Shown here: positions 24,013-32,622 of the stretch, piece after piece | Numbering within the stretch: position 1 is the stretch's first letter | Layout: every line of letters begins with the position of its first letter | From: Candidatus Methanoperedens nitratireducens | GTDB taxonomy: Archaea; Halobacteriota; Methanosarcinia; Methanosarcinales; Methanoperedenaceae | Assembly: GCA_020724545.1 (NCBI GenBank) | Contig: DYGR01000003.1 | Coordinates: 1-64,000 of the forward strand | DNA length: 64,000 nt | Direction: 5' to 3' | Position numbers and translations under genes: made by a program | The notes under the pieces: model-generated | Seen by the model: only the letters and a program-made list of their open reading frames with translations | What the model was told of the DNA's origin: nothing | Databases searched by the model: none

Positions 24013-24663
24013 ATGAATATTCTTTTACTCGGTCCCCCGGGGGCAGGAAAAGGTACGCAGGCTAAAAAAATTTCTGAGCATTACTCACTGCCGCATATCT
24101 CAACTGGTGATATACTGCGTGAGAATATACATAACAATACAAACCTTGGAATAAGAGCTAAATCCTATATGTCAAAAGGAGAACTTGTTCCTGATGAGCT
24201 TTTAATAACGATTATAAGAGACAGGCTATCAAAACCCGACTGCTCAAGAGGGTTCCTGTTAGATGGGTATCCCAGAACAGTACCTCAGGCAGATGCTCTA
24301 CAGATGATTTTGACAGAATTGAGAAGAAAGCTTGATGTCGTACTGAATATAGAGGTCGATGATGAAGAATTGATAAAACGTCTATCAGGGCGCAGGGTGT
24401 GTGCATCATGTGGTACAAGTTATCATGTGATATTCAATCCACCTGAAGATAATGGGATATGCGATATATGCAAGGGAATACTGTACCAGCGTGAGGATGA
24501 TATGCCTGATGCAATAAGGAACAGGTTAATTATATATAAAAAACAAACAGAGCCATTGATAGAATACTATGATAAAAAAGGTCTTCTCCGGGTAATAGAC
24601 GGAGGAAAGGATATTCAACAGATATTTGAAGATATTAAAAAAGTACTGAATAGATATGATTAA
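24013..24663 (+). CDS. adk: Adenylate kinase, long zinc-lid type
   Basis: It converts AMP and ATP to two ADP. The P-loop is GPPGAGKGT (about residues 7-15), the AMP site has STGDILRENI, and the lid carries four Cys (CASC and CDIC) that bind zinc. At 216 residues it is the bacterial-like long form rather than the short archaeal AdkA. It opens the classic archaeal adk-EMC3/DUF106-cmk-cbf5 operon and overlaps the next gene by eight bases. Confidence 0.96.
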   Translation: MNILLLGPPGAGKGTQAKKISEHYSLPHISTGDILRENIHNNTNLGIRAKSYMSKGELVPDELLITIIRDRLSKPDCSRGFLLDGYPRTVPQADALQMILTELRRKLDVVLNIEVDDEELIKRLSGRRVCASCGTSYHVIFNPPEDNGICDICKGILYQREDDMPDAIRNRLIIYKKQTEPLIEYYDKKGLLRVIDGGKDIQQIFEDIKKVLNRYD

Positions 24664-25252
24664 GAATATATTAAATAGAATTGTATTATATATCGGGATA
24701 TTCCTTTTGCTGGGCATAATGCTATTCCCGGATTTAAGGGATTTGATAGGCGCAGCAGTGGGAGCATTTTTGAACCCCTTACTTGCACTTCTTCCACTCC
24801 ATATAGTTATATTCGTTCTTGCTGCAATAACAGGGCTTTATGCTTCACTCATCCAGAAGTACACGATGGACTGGAGTTTGATGAGGCGTGTTCAGGAGCG
24901 GATGAAAAACATGCAAAAAGAATTCAAACAGGCACAATTAGCAAATAATGCCCAGAAGATCAAAAAACTGGAAGCACAGCGCGCTGAAATGATGGGCGAC
25001 CAGATGGAGATGATGAAACAGCAGTTCAAACCAATGCTCTATATAAGCATCATTTCAATTCCGCTGTTCTTCTGGGTATTTCTTGTTATCAGCCAGGACA
25101 CAAACGCTTCTATGGTATTTCCTTTCTGGGGAGAACAAAAATTAAACGATCCACTTCTGGGACCGTTCCAGTACTGGCTATTCTGGTATTTCATATCCTC
25201 AATTCCCATAAGCCAGATGACCAGAAAGGCATTGAATATAGGTGGTATATAA
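24656..25252 (+). CDS. EMC3/TMCO1-family (DUF106) membrane insertase-like protein
   Basis: Three membrane spans and a central coiled coil (residues 75-120, QERMKNMQKEFKQAQLANNA) match the archaeal DUF106 family. That family belongs to the Oxi1/YidC/EMC3/TMCO1 superfamily of membrane-protein insertases. The GPFQYWLFWYF region near the end is typical. It sits in its usual place between adk and cmk. Confidence 0.93.
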   Translation: MIKNILNRIVLYIGIFLLLGIMLFPDLRDLIGAAVGAFLNPLLALLPLHIVIFVLAAITGLYASLIQKYTMDWSLMRRVQERMKNMQKEFKQAQLANNAQKIKKLEAQRAEMMGDQMEMMKQQFKPMLYISIISIPLFFWVFLVISQDTNASMVFPFWGEQKLNDPLLGPFQYWLFWYFISSIPISQMTRKALNIGGI

Positions 25253-25774
25253 TTGATCATCACAATCAGCGGTCCTCCAGGCAGCGGCAAGAGCACGTTA
25301 TCCCGTAGATTATCTGTGCGGCTGGGCATGGAACATATCTCTATGGGGGATGTGTTCAGGAAATGTGCAGAAGATCGCTGCATGTGCCTTGCTGAATTCG
25401 GCATACTTGCAAAGAGCAATGGAGATATAGACAGGGAAATCGATGAGATGCAAAGAAGGATTGCAAAGGAAAAGGATAATATCATCATTGAGGGAAGGCT
25501 TTCAGGTTTTCTTGTGGATGCCGATCTGAAGGTCTGGCTCAAAGCCCCGATTGAGATAAGGGCAGAGCGTATCGCAAAGAGAGAGGGCAAACATGTTTTG
25601 ACTGCAATGGCAGAAACATCAGAAAGGGAACAGTGTGAAAGGGAGCGCTATCTTAACTATTATAATATGGATATAAAGGATATGTCAGTGTATGATCTTG
25701 TGATAGATTCCAGTAAGTGGGGACCTGAAGGTATAAGTGATATAGTGGTTAAAGCGATTGAATATCTGATATGA
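25253..25774 (+). CDS. cmk: Cytidylate kinase
   Basis: It is an archaeal-type CMP kinase: P-loop GPPGSGKST (residues 6-14), then HISMGDVFRK. It phosphorylates CMP/dCMP. Start is TTG, directly after the TAA of the preceding gene; no ATG gives the full P-loop. The stop overlaps the cbf5 ATG by four bases. Confidence 0.93.
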   Translation: MIITISGPPGSGKSTLSRRLSVRLGMEHISMGDVFRKCAEDRCMCLAEFGILAKSNGDIDREIDEMQRRIAKEKDNIIIEGRLSGFLVDADLKVWLKAPIEIRAERIAKREGKHVLTAMAETSEREQCERERYLNYYNMDIKDMSVYDLVIDSSKWGPEGISDIVVKAIEYLI

Positions 25775-26766
25775 ACCTGCTGCCTTCTGAGATAAAAAGA
25801 GAGACCCTGATAAAATCAGAGGATACTACTGATGAGAGATACGGTAAAATACCGATAGATCGGCCGATACAGGAATATATTCAGAAAGGGGTGATAAATC
25901 TTGATAAACCTGCAGGGCCGACAAGCCATGAGGTTACATCATGGGTAAGAAAAATTTTAGAAATTGATAAGGCAGGGCACAGCGGCACTCTTGATCCGGG
26001 CGTGACCGGGCTTCTTCCGATTATGCTGGGCGATGCGACAAAAGCTGTGGACGCGCTCCTTACGGCAGGCAAAGAATACATCTGCCTTATGAAACTCCAT
26101 ACCAGAGTACCTGAGAGGGAGATAGAACGAATTTTTAGTGAATTCACAGGCGAGATATACCAGATGCCCTCTATTAAATCAGCAGTAAAACGGGAAACAA
26201 GGATAAGGAACATATATTATCTTGAGTTACTTGAGATCGAGGATAAGAATACCCTTTTTAAGGTCGGGTGCGAGGCCGGGACATATATCAGGAAATTATG
26301 CCATGATATGGGGTTAGCACTCGGTACAGGCGCACATATGCAGGAGTTGCGCCGCACAAAGAGCGGTCCTTTTCGCGAGGATGGAACGATGGTCACACTT
26401 CACGACCTCAAAGACGCGTATGTTGAGTGGAAGGAGAACAACAATGAAGAGTTGTTGAGAAAGGTAATACTTCCAATGGAGATCGGGCTGTCTCACCTTC
26501 CTAAAATAGTGATACGTGATAGCGCGGTTGATGCGGTCTGCCACGGCGCAGGCCTGGCTGCTGCCGGTGTGCTCACACTTGAGAGCGGGATCGAGAGAGG
26601 AGATCCTGTGGCTGTCTTTACACAGAAAGGGGAAGCAGTATCGTTCGGCAGGGCGCAGATGAGATCCATTGAGATCTTAAAAGCAGCTACAGGGATCGTG
26701 GTAAGTACTGACAGGGTGCTTCTGGAGCCGGGGACGTATCCGAAAGGGTGGAAGGCAAAAGAATAA
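25771..26766 (+). CDS. cbf5: tRNA/rRNA pseudouridine synthase Cbf5 (TruB family)
   Basis: It has the TruB catalytic motif GHSGTLDPGVTGLLPI with the nucleophilic Asp, then the GTYIRKLCHDMG region and a C-terminal PUA domain (about residues 250-325). Cbf5 is the catalytic subunit of archaeal H/ACA ribonucleoproteins and also acts on tRNA. The N-terminal archaeal extension is present. In many archaea rpl14e and rpl34e lie between cmk and cbf5; they are missing here. Confidence 0.96.
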   Translation: MNLLPSEIKRETLIKSEDTTDERYGKIPIDRPIQEYIQKGVINLDKPAGPTSHEVTSWVRKILEIDKAGHSGTLDPGVTGLLPIMLGDATKAVDALLTAGKEYICLMKLHTRVPEREIERIFSEFTGEIYQMPSIKSAVKRETRIRNIYYLELLEIEDKNTLFKVGCEAGTYIRKLCHDMGLALGTGAHMQELRRTKSGPFREDGTMVTLHDLKDAYVEWKENNNEELLRKVILPMEIGLSHLPKIVIRDSAVDAVCHGAGLAAAGVLTLESGIERGDPVAVFTQKGEAVSFGRAQMRSIEILKAATGIVVSTDRVLLEPGTYPKGWKAKE

Positions 26767-26800
26767 GGTAACAAACAAATGAAATTAAAGGGGATTAAAC

Positions 26801-28123
26801 ATGGAAAATGCAGAATTTAAAAATTTGAATTTATCAAAAGAAATTGAAATGGCGATTACTGATATGGGTTTTGAAGAGGCCACCCCGATTCAGATCCAGT
26901 CCATTCCCTATATGTTAGAAGGAAGAGATGTGATCGGACAGGCGCAAACAGGTACAGGGAAGACTGCAGCTTTCGGAATTGCAACTTTAGAGAGTATAGA
27001 TCCGGAGAATAAGGGATTACAGGCTGTAATTTTATGTCCCACAAGAGAACTGGCAATTCAGGTAGCAGCAGAAATAAAAAGTATTTCAAAATATAAAAAG
27101 GGCATTGAGATTTTACCCATTTACGGTGGACAGCCTATAGAGCGCCAGATTAAGGCGTTAAAAAAAGGTGTACAGATTATTATTGGCACTCCTGGCCGCG
27201 TCATGGATCACATGGACCGTCGCACTTTGAAAATGGATGGCGTAAAAATAATCATACTGGATGAAGCAGATGAAATGCTGGACATGGGATTTAGAGAAGA
27301 TATTGAAACTATCCTGAGGAAAATCCCGAAGCAAAGACAAACCCTTCTCTTCTCTGCAACTATGCCCAGGGCTATTTTAGATATGACGAAAAAGTATCAG
27401 AACAACCCGCAATTGATAAAACTGGTACATAAGGAGATGACGGTTCCCGAAGTTGAACAATTTTATTTTGAAGTCAAACAGTCGGCAAAACCAGAGGCCC
27501 TGTCCCGTTTGATTGATCTTTATAATCTGAAATCATCACTGGTGTTCTGCAATACAAAAAGACGTGTGGATGAACTGGTAGAAAACCTCAAGACAAGAGG
27601 ATATCTAGCTGATGGACTGCATGGGGATATGGCGCAGAAGCAAAGAGAAAGCGTCATGTCTAGATTCAGAAGAAGGGAGATTGAGGTCTTAGTGGCAACC
27701 GATGTGGCAGCCAGGGGGCTTGATATAGGAGATATAGAGGCTGTGTTCAACTATGATATACCTGCGGATGATGAATATTATGTACACAGGATCGGAAGAA
27801 CAGCCAGGGCAGGAAAAGCCGGGCGTGCATTTGCCTTTGTGACAGGCAAGGAGGTATACAGAGTAAGGCAGATACAGCAATTCACAAAGACCAAGATCAT
27901 AGCCCAGAAAGTTCCTTCTATCAGTGACGTCGAAGAGATCAGGACAAACCTGCTTTTAGAAAAAGTTAAAGGGACTGTTGATGCCGGGCATCTGGGAGAA
28001 TACAGTAATCTGGTTGAAAAACTTATCCAGGAAGATTATACTTATATAGATGTGGCTTCTGCTCTGCTAAAGATGGTGATAGGTGAAGAAGGCAGGGAAG
28101 AGGTCAGGCAAAGAAAAGAGTGA
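26801..28123 (+). CDS. DEAD-box RNA helicase
   Basis: All core motifs are visible: Q motif (TPIQIQSIP), I (AQTGTGKT), Ia (PTRELAIQ), II (DEAD), III (SAT), and VI (HRIGRTARAG). The 440 residues make a short RhlE/DeaD-type enzyme with a small helical tail. Such helicases unwind RNA in ribosome assembly and cold adaptation. The gene follows cbf5 by 34 bases with AAAGGGG upstream. Confidence 0.95.
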   Translation: MENAEFKNLNLSKEIEMAITDMGFEEATPIQIQSIPYMLEGRDVIGQAQTGTGKTAAFGIATLESIDPENKGLQAVILCPTRELAIQVAAEIKSISKYKKGIEILPIYGGQPIERQIKALKKGVQIIIGTPGRVMDHMDRRTLKMDGVKIIILDEADEMLDMGFREDIETILRKIPKQRQTLLFSATMPRAILDMTKKYQNNPQLIKLVHKEMTVPEVEQFYFEVKQSAKPEALSRLIDLYNLKSSLVFCNTKRRVDELVENLKTRGYLADGLHGDMAQKQRESVMSRFRRREIEVLVATDVAARGLDIGDIEAVFNYDIPADDEYYVHRIGRTARAGKAGRAFAFVTGKEVYRVRQIQQFTKTKIIAQKVPSISDVEEIRTNLLLEKVKGTVDAGHLGEYSNLVEKLIQEDYTYIDVASALLKMVIGEEGREEVRQRKE

Positions 28124-28220
28124 TATCTTCGTCTGGTTATATTAACTAACAATAAATTGTAGCCTATACTACAAGTTCAGATTCCAGTATTCTTTTGTAG
28201 GGCATCCATTAATTTAGCAA

Positions 28221-28293
28221 CACCGCAAAGCACGCAAAGAGCGCAAAGCGAGAGGTGATAATGTTCTTTGCGAACTTTGCGCCCTCTGCGGTG
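28221..28293. repeat. Imperfect inverted repeat of GCAAAG type
   Basis: Two 28-base arms (28221-28248 and 28266-28293) match in inverse order at about 22 positions. They are built from ACGCAAAGAGCGCAAAG-like words. Repeats of this kind are scattered between genes in many genomes. It may serve as a terminator for the helicase message or as a dead mobile palindrome. Confidence 0.6.
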
Positions 28294-28409
28294 AGATATC
28301 TATGTTACACAAACGGGTCGTTGGATAATGATTTTAGAACAAAATCTATAGGAGCGAGGGTGATTCTTTCGAAAACTACTTAAGTTCTGTATACATAAAT
28401 GAATTTAGA

Positions 28410-28658
28410 ATGACAAATGAAGTAGCAGGTGCAAAAGAACGATTTAATATTCCTAAGGAAGTAGGTAATAATTTGGTCATGGTCGATAGAAATTTATTGG
28501 AGAGTTTAATTGAGGAAATAGAAGATAAACTAGATGAATTAGAAGCAATTACAGATCCTGAATTCATGAAAGAGGTCAGCATGAGACTCAGTGATATCGA
28601 GAGTGGAAAGATCGCAGGGCTGGATGAGGATAAGATTATTAAACTTCTCAAAGGATGA
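28410..28658 (+). CDS. Antitoxin of a RelBE/ParDE-like pair
   Basis: This 82-residue acidic helical protein is encoded immediately before a RelE-fold toxin, with stop and start overlapping as ATGA. Its middle contains EEIEDKLDELEAITDPEF, and its end GLDEDKIIKLLKG is typical of antitoxins that wrap the toxin. The N-terminus (NIPKEVGNNLVMVDRNLLE) may bind DNA. The family name is not certain. Confidence 0.8.
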   Translation: MTNEVAGAKERFNIPKEVGNNLVMVDRNLLESLIEEIEDKLDELEAITDPEFMKEVSMRLSDIESGKIAGLDEDKIIKLLKG

Positions 28659-28927
28659 ATATGGTATGGGTATTAAAAGCTCATCCACGTTTTGAGAAAG
28701 ATTTAGAGAAGTTAGGCAAAATCGATAAAGATCACCTGTCTGAACTGATTTTAAGAATAAAAGAGGACCCATATAGATTTAAACCTCTGAGAGGTTTGCC
28801 AGGGTGTTTTCGTTTAAGATTCAGCAGCTTCAGGCTTGTCTATGCGCTCAAGGACGAAACGATATGGCTCTTAATCGTGGATAAACGCAAACGAGTCTAT
28901 AGAGAACTGAGAAAAAGATTGAAATAG
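28655..28927 (+). CDS. RelE/ParE-family toxin
   Basis: The fold markers of RelE are present: AHPRFEKDLEKL start, LRGLPGCFRLRFSSFRLVYA core strands, and IVDKRKRVYREL end. Such toxins cleave ribosome-bound mRNA or block gyrase. The overlap with the antitoxin and the intact length (90 residues) indicate a working pair. It opens the defence island. Confidence 0.88.
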   Translation: MNMVWVLKAHPRFEKDLEKLGKIDKDHLSELILRIKEDPYRFKPLRGLPGCFRLRFSSFRLVYALKDETIWLLIVDKRKRVYRELRKRLK

Positions 28928-29173
28928 CTACATAGCTGCCTATTTCATGATATAATCATGAAGCTGAGGCTGATGACACAGAGGTTACAATCAAAAATTT
29001 CTTAACTATGTTTATCATGATAATGTCTATCTGTGGTGAAATATGAGTACATACATTTACAGCATCTGAATTGGCGGATGGTCTCTAAGTCAACAAAATA
29101 TTTTTAAATATTCCAGTAATAAAAGCCATTAGATATGCTTTGCAGGCCTAACAGGGAAAGGTAGAGGCTATTT
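28928..29173. other. Intergenic, promoter of the eroded nuclease gene
   Basis: The 246 bases hold no gene. A TATA-like ATATTTTTAAATATT lies at about 29098-29112, roughly 60 bases before the next ATG. AGGGAAAGGTAG precedes that start. Confidence 0.4.
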
Positions 29174-29888
29174 ATGGAAATTAACATCGAAGAACGACAT
29201 GTTACAATTGAGGCAATAGCAACTCTTGTAAATATAAAGGGAACAATGGCTGAACTTATTCTTAAACCCGCAGGAGTACCACGAGAAATCTATCATCCTT
29301 TACTTCATAAAAGAAACGAAAGTACCGGATATCAACTATCAAAGAGAGAAATTGCCCCATTGATTTTGGAAGCTGTTGAGAGACGGGCAGACGGTTCTAG
29401 AATAATACGTGCAATTATTAAAATAGCGGCAAATTGGAAAGATTTTCATCTTGCACAAAATGAGTATAACGCCAGAGCAACCGTTCAAAAGGCAAGAGAA
29501 ATCTTGAACGTAATTGAAATTATGGAGGCTAAAGAAGCTCAGGAGCAAGAGACCTCAAGAAGACAAGAAATTGAACGCATAAAGCAAGAGAAAGCTTCTC
29601 AATTTACAAAGCAATTATATCTTTTATCAATGATGTTTGATGAATTAGCTAAATTACCGGATGCTCAAAAAAGAGGTTTTCTCTTAGGGCTGGTCTGAAA
29701 ATGTGCCAAAAATTCTTAAACAAAATCCAGATAAGTCAATAATCCTGATGGATGGTTATGATTTGAGAACTGTATTATGTGGATATGTAAATCTTCAGGA
29801 GTTTTTATTTGCCAAAATAGCAAAATTAAATCTGCAGAACGAGCCGTTTTTTAGTATAGCAGATTATCTTAAAGAACGGGAAGGTTAA
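29174..29888 (+). pseudogene. Restriction-endonuclease-like gene with internal deletion
   Basis: The first 174 codons encode the N-terminal part of a PD-(D/E)XK restriction-like family (YQLSKREIAPLILEAVERRA and FHLAQNEYNARATVQKARE), ending RGFLLGLV and a stop. In another frame the sequence continues GWSENVPKILKQNPDKSIIL, MDGYDLRTVLCGYVNLQEFL and ends KEREG, the usual C-terminus of the same family. The nuclease core of roughly 100 residues between them is gone, and the junction around 29690 shifts frame. The gene is therefore dead by deletion. The family assignment rests on recall of sequence patterns. Confidence 0.7.
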
Positions 29889-29991
29889 ATTTGATATAAG
29901 AATCCTAGAGAAGAGGATGTAACATGCAAAAGTTTAAAGAACAATATATTATAGATGAAAAAGGTAAAAAGACGGCTGCAATCCTTCCAAT
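29886..29991 (+). repeat. 106-bp direct repeat, left copy
   Basis: These bases match 37157-37262 at 97 of 106 positions with no gaps. They run from the stop region of the eroded nuclease gene through the ribosome site and first 22 codons of the antitoxin gene. The two copies bracket the antitoxin-Wadjet segment. Confidence 0.92.
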
Positions 29992-30115
29992 CGAAGAGTA
30001 CGAGGAGCTTCTGGAAGACCTGCACGACCTCGCAGTTATTGCTGAACGCAGGGACGAGCCCATGGTAACCTTTGATGAACTTAAGGAAAGATTACGAAAA
30101 GATGGACTCCTATAA
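29924..30115 (+). CDS. Phd/YefM-like antitoxin
   Basis: The 63-residue protein begins MQKFKEQYIIDEKGKKTAAI, then PIEEYEELLEDLHDLAVIA, and ends in a toxin-binding tail (MVTFDELKERLRKDGLL). This is the usual short antitoxin of RelE partners in archaea. Its own toxin gene directly downstream is destroyed. GAGGATG precedes the ATG. Its first 22 codons lie in the 106-bp repeat. Confidence 0.85.
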   Translation: MQKFKEQYIIDEKGKKTAAILPIEEYEELLEDLHDLAVIAERRDEPMVTFDELKERLRKDGLL

Positions 30116-30223
30116 GATTCAATTCAAGCAATCTGCAGAACGGGATTTGCGGAACATTGATCGCCAACAATAATCATATATTACATCCGTCATAGAGAAA
30201 AAGCATATCGTGAACTACAATAA
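30102..30223 (+). pseudogene. RelE toxin remnant
   Basis: A frame opening with ATG at 30102, overlapping the antitoxin end, gives MDSYKIQFKQSAERDLRNID and stops. In the next frame IIIYYIRHREKAYRELQ follows, the last strand and tail of a RelE toxin, ending at 30223. About half of the toxin, including the middle strands, is missing. Confidence 0.75.
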
Positions 30224-30311
30224 AAATAAAATCATGAGCTGATTCCATCTACCAGAGTGAATCAGGCTCTGCTGTACCTGAAGATCCATAATATAGGCGC
30301 GATTACATACA

Positions 30312-30554
30312 ATGGAAAGATTTAGCTTGATCTCCACAATATTAATACTGCTAACAGGATGGCCTGGCATTATTACCTCGTTAGCCGTTTCTGTCGCAGG
30401 AATCATAAGGAAAAATCCAGCCTGGTTAATAGCAGGCGCCGTATTCGCCGTACCCTTCTCCTGGTATCTCAGCCAGACTCCGCTCTTTGAGCATATAGGG
30501 CTTTTCCTGGCAGGCATTGCCGTCTGGTTAGGGGTTGTTGTACTCACGCAGTAG
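30312..30554 (+). CDS. Small membrane protein upstream of jetA
   Basis: Eighty residues with two or three hydrophobic spans (LISTILILLTGWPGIITSLA, AWLIAGAVFAVPF and IGLFLAGIAVWLGVVVL). The stop is only five bases before the jetA ATG, so it is likely cotranscribed with the Wadjet genes. It is not part of the known JetABCD set. It might be a chance neighbour left inside the repeat-bounded segment. Confidence 0.6.
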   Translation: MERFSLISTILILLTGWPGIITSLAVSVAGIIRKNPAWLIAGAVFAVPFSWYLSQTPLFEHIGLFLAGIAVWLGVVVLTQ

Positions 30555-30559
30555 GCAAA

Positions 30560-32044
30560 ATGTATTTAATATGTGAAACTCATTATCCAAAAGAATTGGA
30601 AGAGCTAATGGATCACGACATTATAAAGTATCTAAGAGATCATAATCCCACTGTAAGGCTTTTAAGACGGGATAACGCGCCTCTTATCATTAGTTTTTTA
30701 TTTCAGGAATTTAAAAAGAATAACAGAATTGTCATTTCAAATACCAAGCTTATAACAGGCCTTTCAGATTATTTATATAATTTAAAACAGAGTTATGGAG
30801 AAAATGCTTACCCGGGTACAGCCCAGAATTATCTTGAGAAATGGTCAAATGACGGGTTTTTGAGAAAATATTATACCCCTAATAGTGATGAGCCGGTATT
30901 TGAGCTTACACCTGCAACAGAGAAAGCTTTGGACTGGATAAAAGATTTAGATAAAAAAGAATTTGTAGGCACAGAATCAAGATTGCTTAAGATCTTTGAT
31001 ATTCTAAAAGAGATTGTTTACAAAAGCTCTGATGATCCTGATATAAGGCTGGAGGAACTGGAGAGGCAAAAACAGGACATCGAAAGAGAGATTGAAAAAA
31101 TCCAATCTGGCAATATTGATAGACTAAATGAGACACAGATTAAAGAGCGCTTCTTTGATGTCCATGATACTGCGCGCAAGTTGCTATCTGATTTCAGGCA
31201 AATTGAATACAATTTCCGTGAGCTTGACAGGTCTGTCAGGGAAAAACAGGTAAACAGTAACCTGAAAAAAGGAAAATTATTAGAAGATATTTTTAAAGTT
31301 CAGGATTTGATCTGGGATACTGATCAGGGACGAAGTTTCAAAGCTTTCTGGGAGTTTTTGATGTCCCGCCATAAACAGGATGAACTGAGTGAACTGATTG
31401 AAGCAGTGGTTAATCTGCCTGAGATCCAAAAGGTAAAACAGGATGATTTTATAGAACGAATTAAAGTAAATTTAATAGATGCAGGAGACAAAGTAAATAA
31501 AACCAATCATCACCTGATTGAACAGCTTAGAAAATATTTAGATGATAGAGCTTATCTTGAAAATAAACGCATTGTAGAGATCATTGTGGGAATTAAATCG
31601 CTTGCCATTCAAGTAAAAGATAACCCTCCAAAAAATAGGGATTTCTTATTGCTTGATGATCGTCCCGGGATTGAACTCATAATGGAACGCCCTCTATTCA
31701 ATGTTCGCAAGAATCCTGAGATTAAGAATATGGAGTTTGAAGAAGGCTGTGCTGGTTCTATTGATACAGATGCACTGTATAAACAACTCTATATTGATCA
31801 GGAAGAATTAAAAACTAAAATACGAGAAATGCTTAAATTCAATCCCCAGGTAACATTGAAGCAGATAACAGAAATTTACCCCATAGAAAAAGGTTTATCT
31901 GAGATTATTACTTATTTTAGTATCGCTTCTAAAGACAAAAGATCCTTTATTGATGATACAGTTATAGAAAAAATAACTATATCAAATAAAGAAACAAACA
32001 GATATTTTGAAATACAAATACCTCAGGTTATATTTTGCAAATGA
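30560..32044 (+). CDS. jetA: Wadjet defence protein JetA (DUF3375)
   Basis: JetA is the kleisin-like subunit of Wadjet, an SMC-type complex that recognises and cleaves closed circular plasmid DNA. The N-terminus has the DUF3375 pattern VRLLRRDNAPLIISFLFQEF, the middle is long coiled coil (residues 160-250), and the C-terminus is a winged-helix-like part. Length (494) fits the family. An inner ATG at 30608 is a possible later start. Its TGA overlaps the jetB ATG (ATGA). Confidence 0.92.
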   Translation: MYLICETHYPKELEELMDHDIIKYLRDHNPTVRLLRRDNAPLIISFLFQEFKKNNRIVISNTKLITGLSDYLYNLKQSYGENAYPGTAQNYLEKWSNDGFLRKYYTPNSDEPVFELTPATEKALDWIKDLDKKEFVGTESRLLKIFDILKEIVYKSSDDPDIRLEELERQKQDIEREIEKIQSGNIDRLNETQIKERFFDVHDTARKLLSDFRQIEYNFRELDRSVREKQVNSNLKKGKLLEDIFKVQDLIWDTDQGRSFKAFWEFLMSRHKQDELSELIEAVVNLPEIQKVKQDDFIERIKVNLIDAGDKVNKTNHHLIEQLRKYLDDRAYLENKRIVEIIVGIKSLAIQVKDNPPKNRDFLLLDDRPGIELIMERPLFNVRKNPEIKNMEFEEGCAGSIDTDALYKQLYIDQEELKTKIREMLKFNPQVTLKQITEIYPIEKGLSEIITYFSIASKDKRSFIDDTVIEKITISNKETNRYFEIQIPQVIFCK

Positions 32045-32622
32045 CACAGAATAATATGATACCTCCCTATGCTCCTGTAATCATAAAACTCCTGCAGGGA
32101 GTAATATATAATGATGATAAAGAACTCTGGGATAATCTAGTCAGCTATCAGGTACAGATAAAAGAATATTTTGAATTGATCGGGATAGATGTTCATATCT
32201 ATGAATCAGAAGGGTTTGCTTTTTTGAAACAGAAACAATTTGATGAGGGACAGGAAATTAATTTACCCAATCTTATTGAGAAACGGCAACTGAGCTACCC
32301 TGTAACCCTGCTCTGTGTCCTGCTGGTTGAAAAATTAGTCGAATTTGATGTTACAGGAGGAGATTCTACAAGATTGATAGTTGATAAAGAAGAACTCAAA
32401 GAAATGCTGAGGATATTTCTGCCTGAGCGGACAAATGAAGCAAAGCTCTTTGACAACATTGATGCGCACATTAATAAATTAGTGGATTATGGGTTTTTGA
32501 GGAAACTCAATAATGCTGAGAGCAAATACGAAGTGAAACGGATTTTAAAAGCTAAAATTCCGGCAGATACACTTCAAGAAATAAAAAACAAATTAGAGGA
32601 ATATGCAAAATCTATTGCTTGA
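32041..32622 (+). CDS. jetB: Wadjet defence protein JetB (DUF4194)
   Basis: JetB is the small KITE-like subunit that bridges JetA and JetC. The 193 residues fit DUF4194: YAPVIIKLLQGVIYNDDKEL, then SYPVTLLCVLLVEKLVEF and a winged-helix end (VDYGFLRKLNNAESKYEV). The ATG at 32041 overlaps the jetA stop; a TTG two codons earlier is less likely. The jetC start lies 20 bases inside its end. Confidence 0.92.
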   Translation: MTQNNMIPPYAPVIIKLLQGVIYNDDKELWDNLVSYQVQIKEYFELIGIDVHIYESEGFAFLKQKQFDEGQEINLPNLIEKRQLSYPVTLLCVLLVEKLVEFDVTGGDSTRLIVDKEELKEMLRIFLPERTNEAKLFDNIDAHINKLVDYGFLRKLNNAESKYEVKRILKAKIPADTLQEIKNKLEEYAKSIA

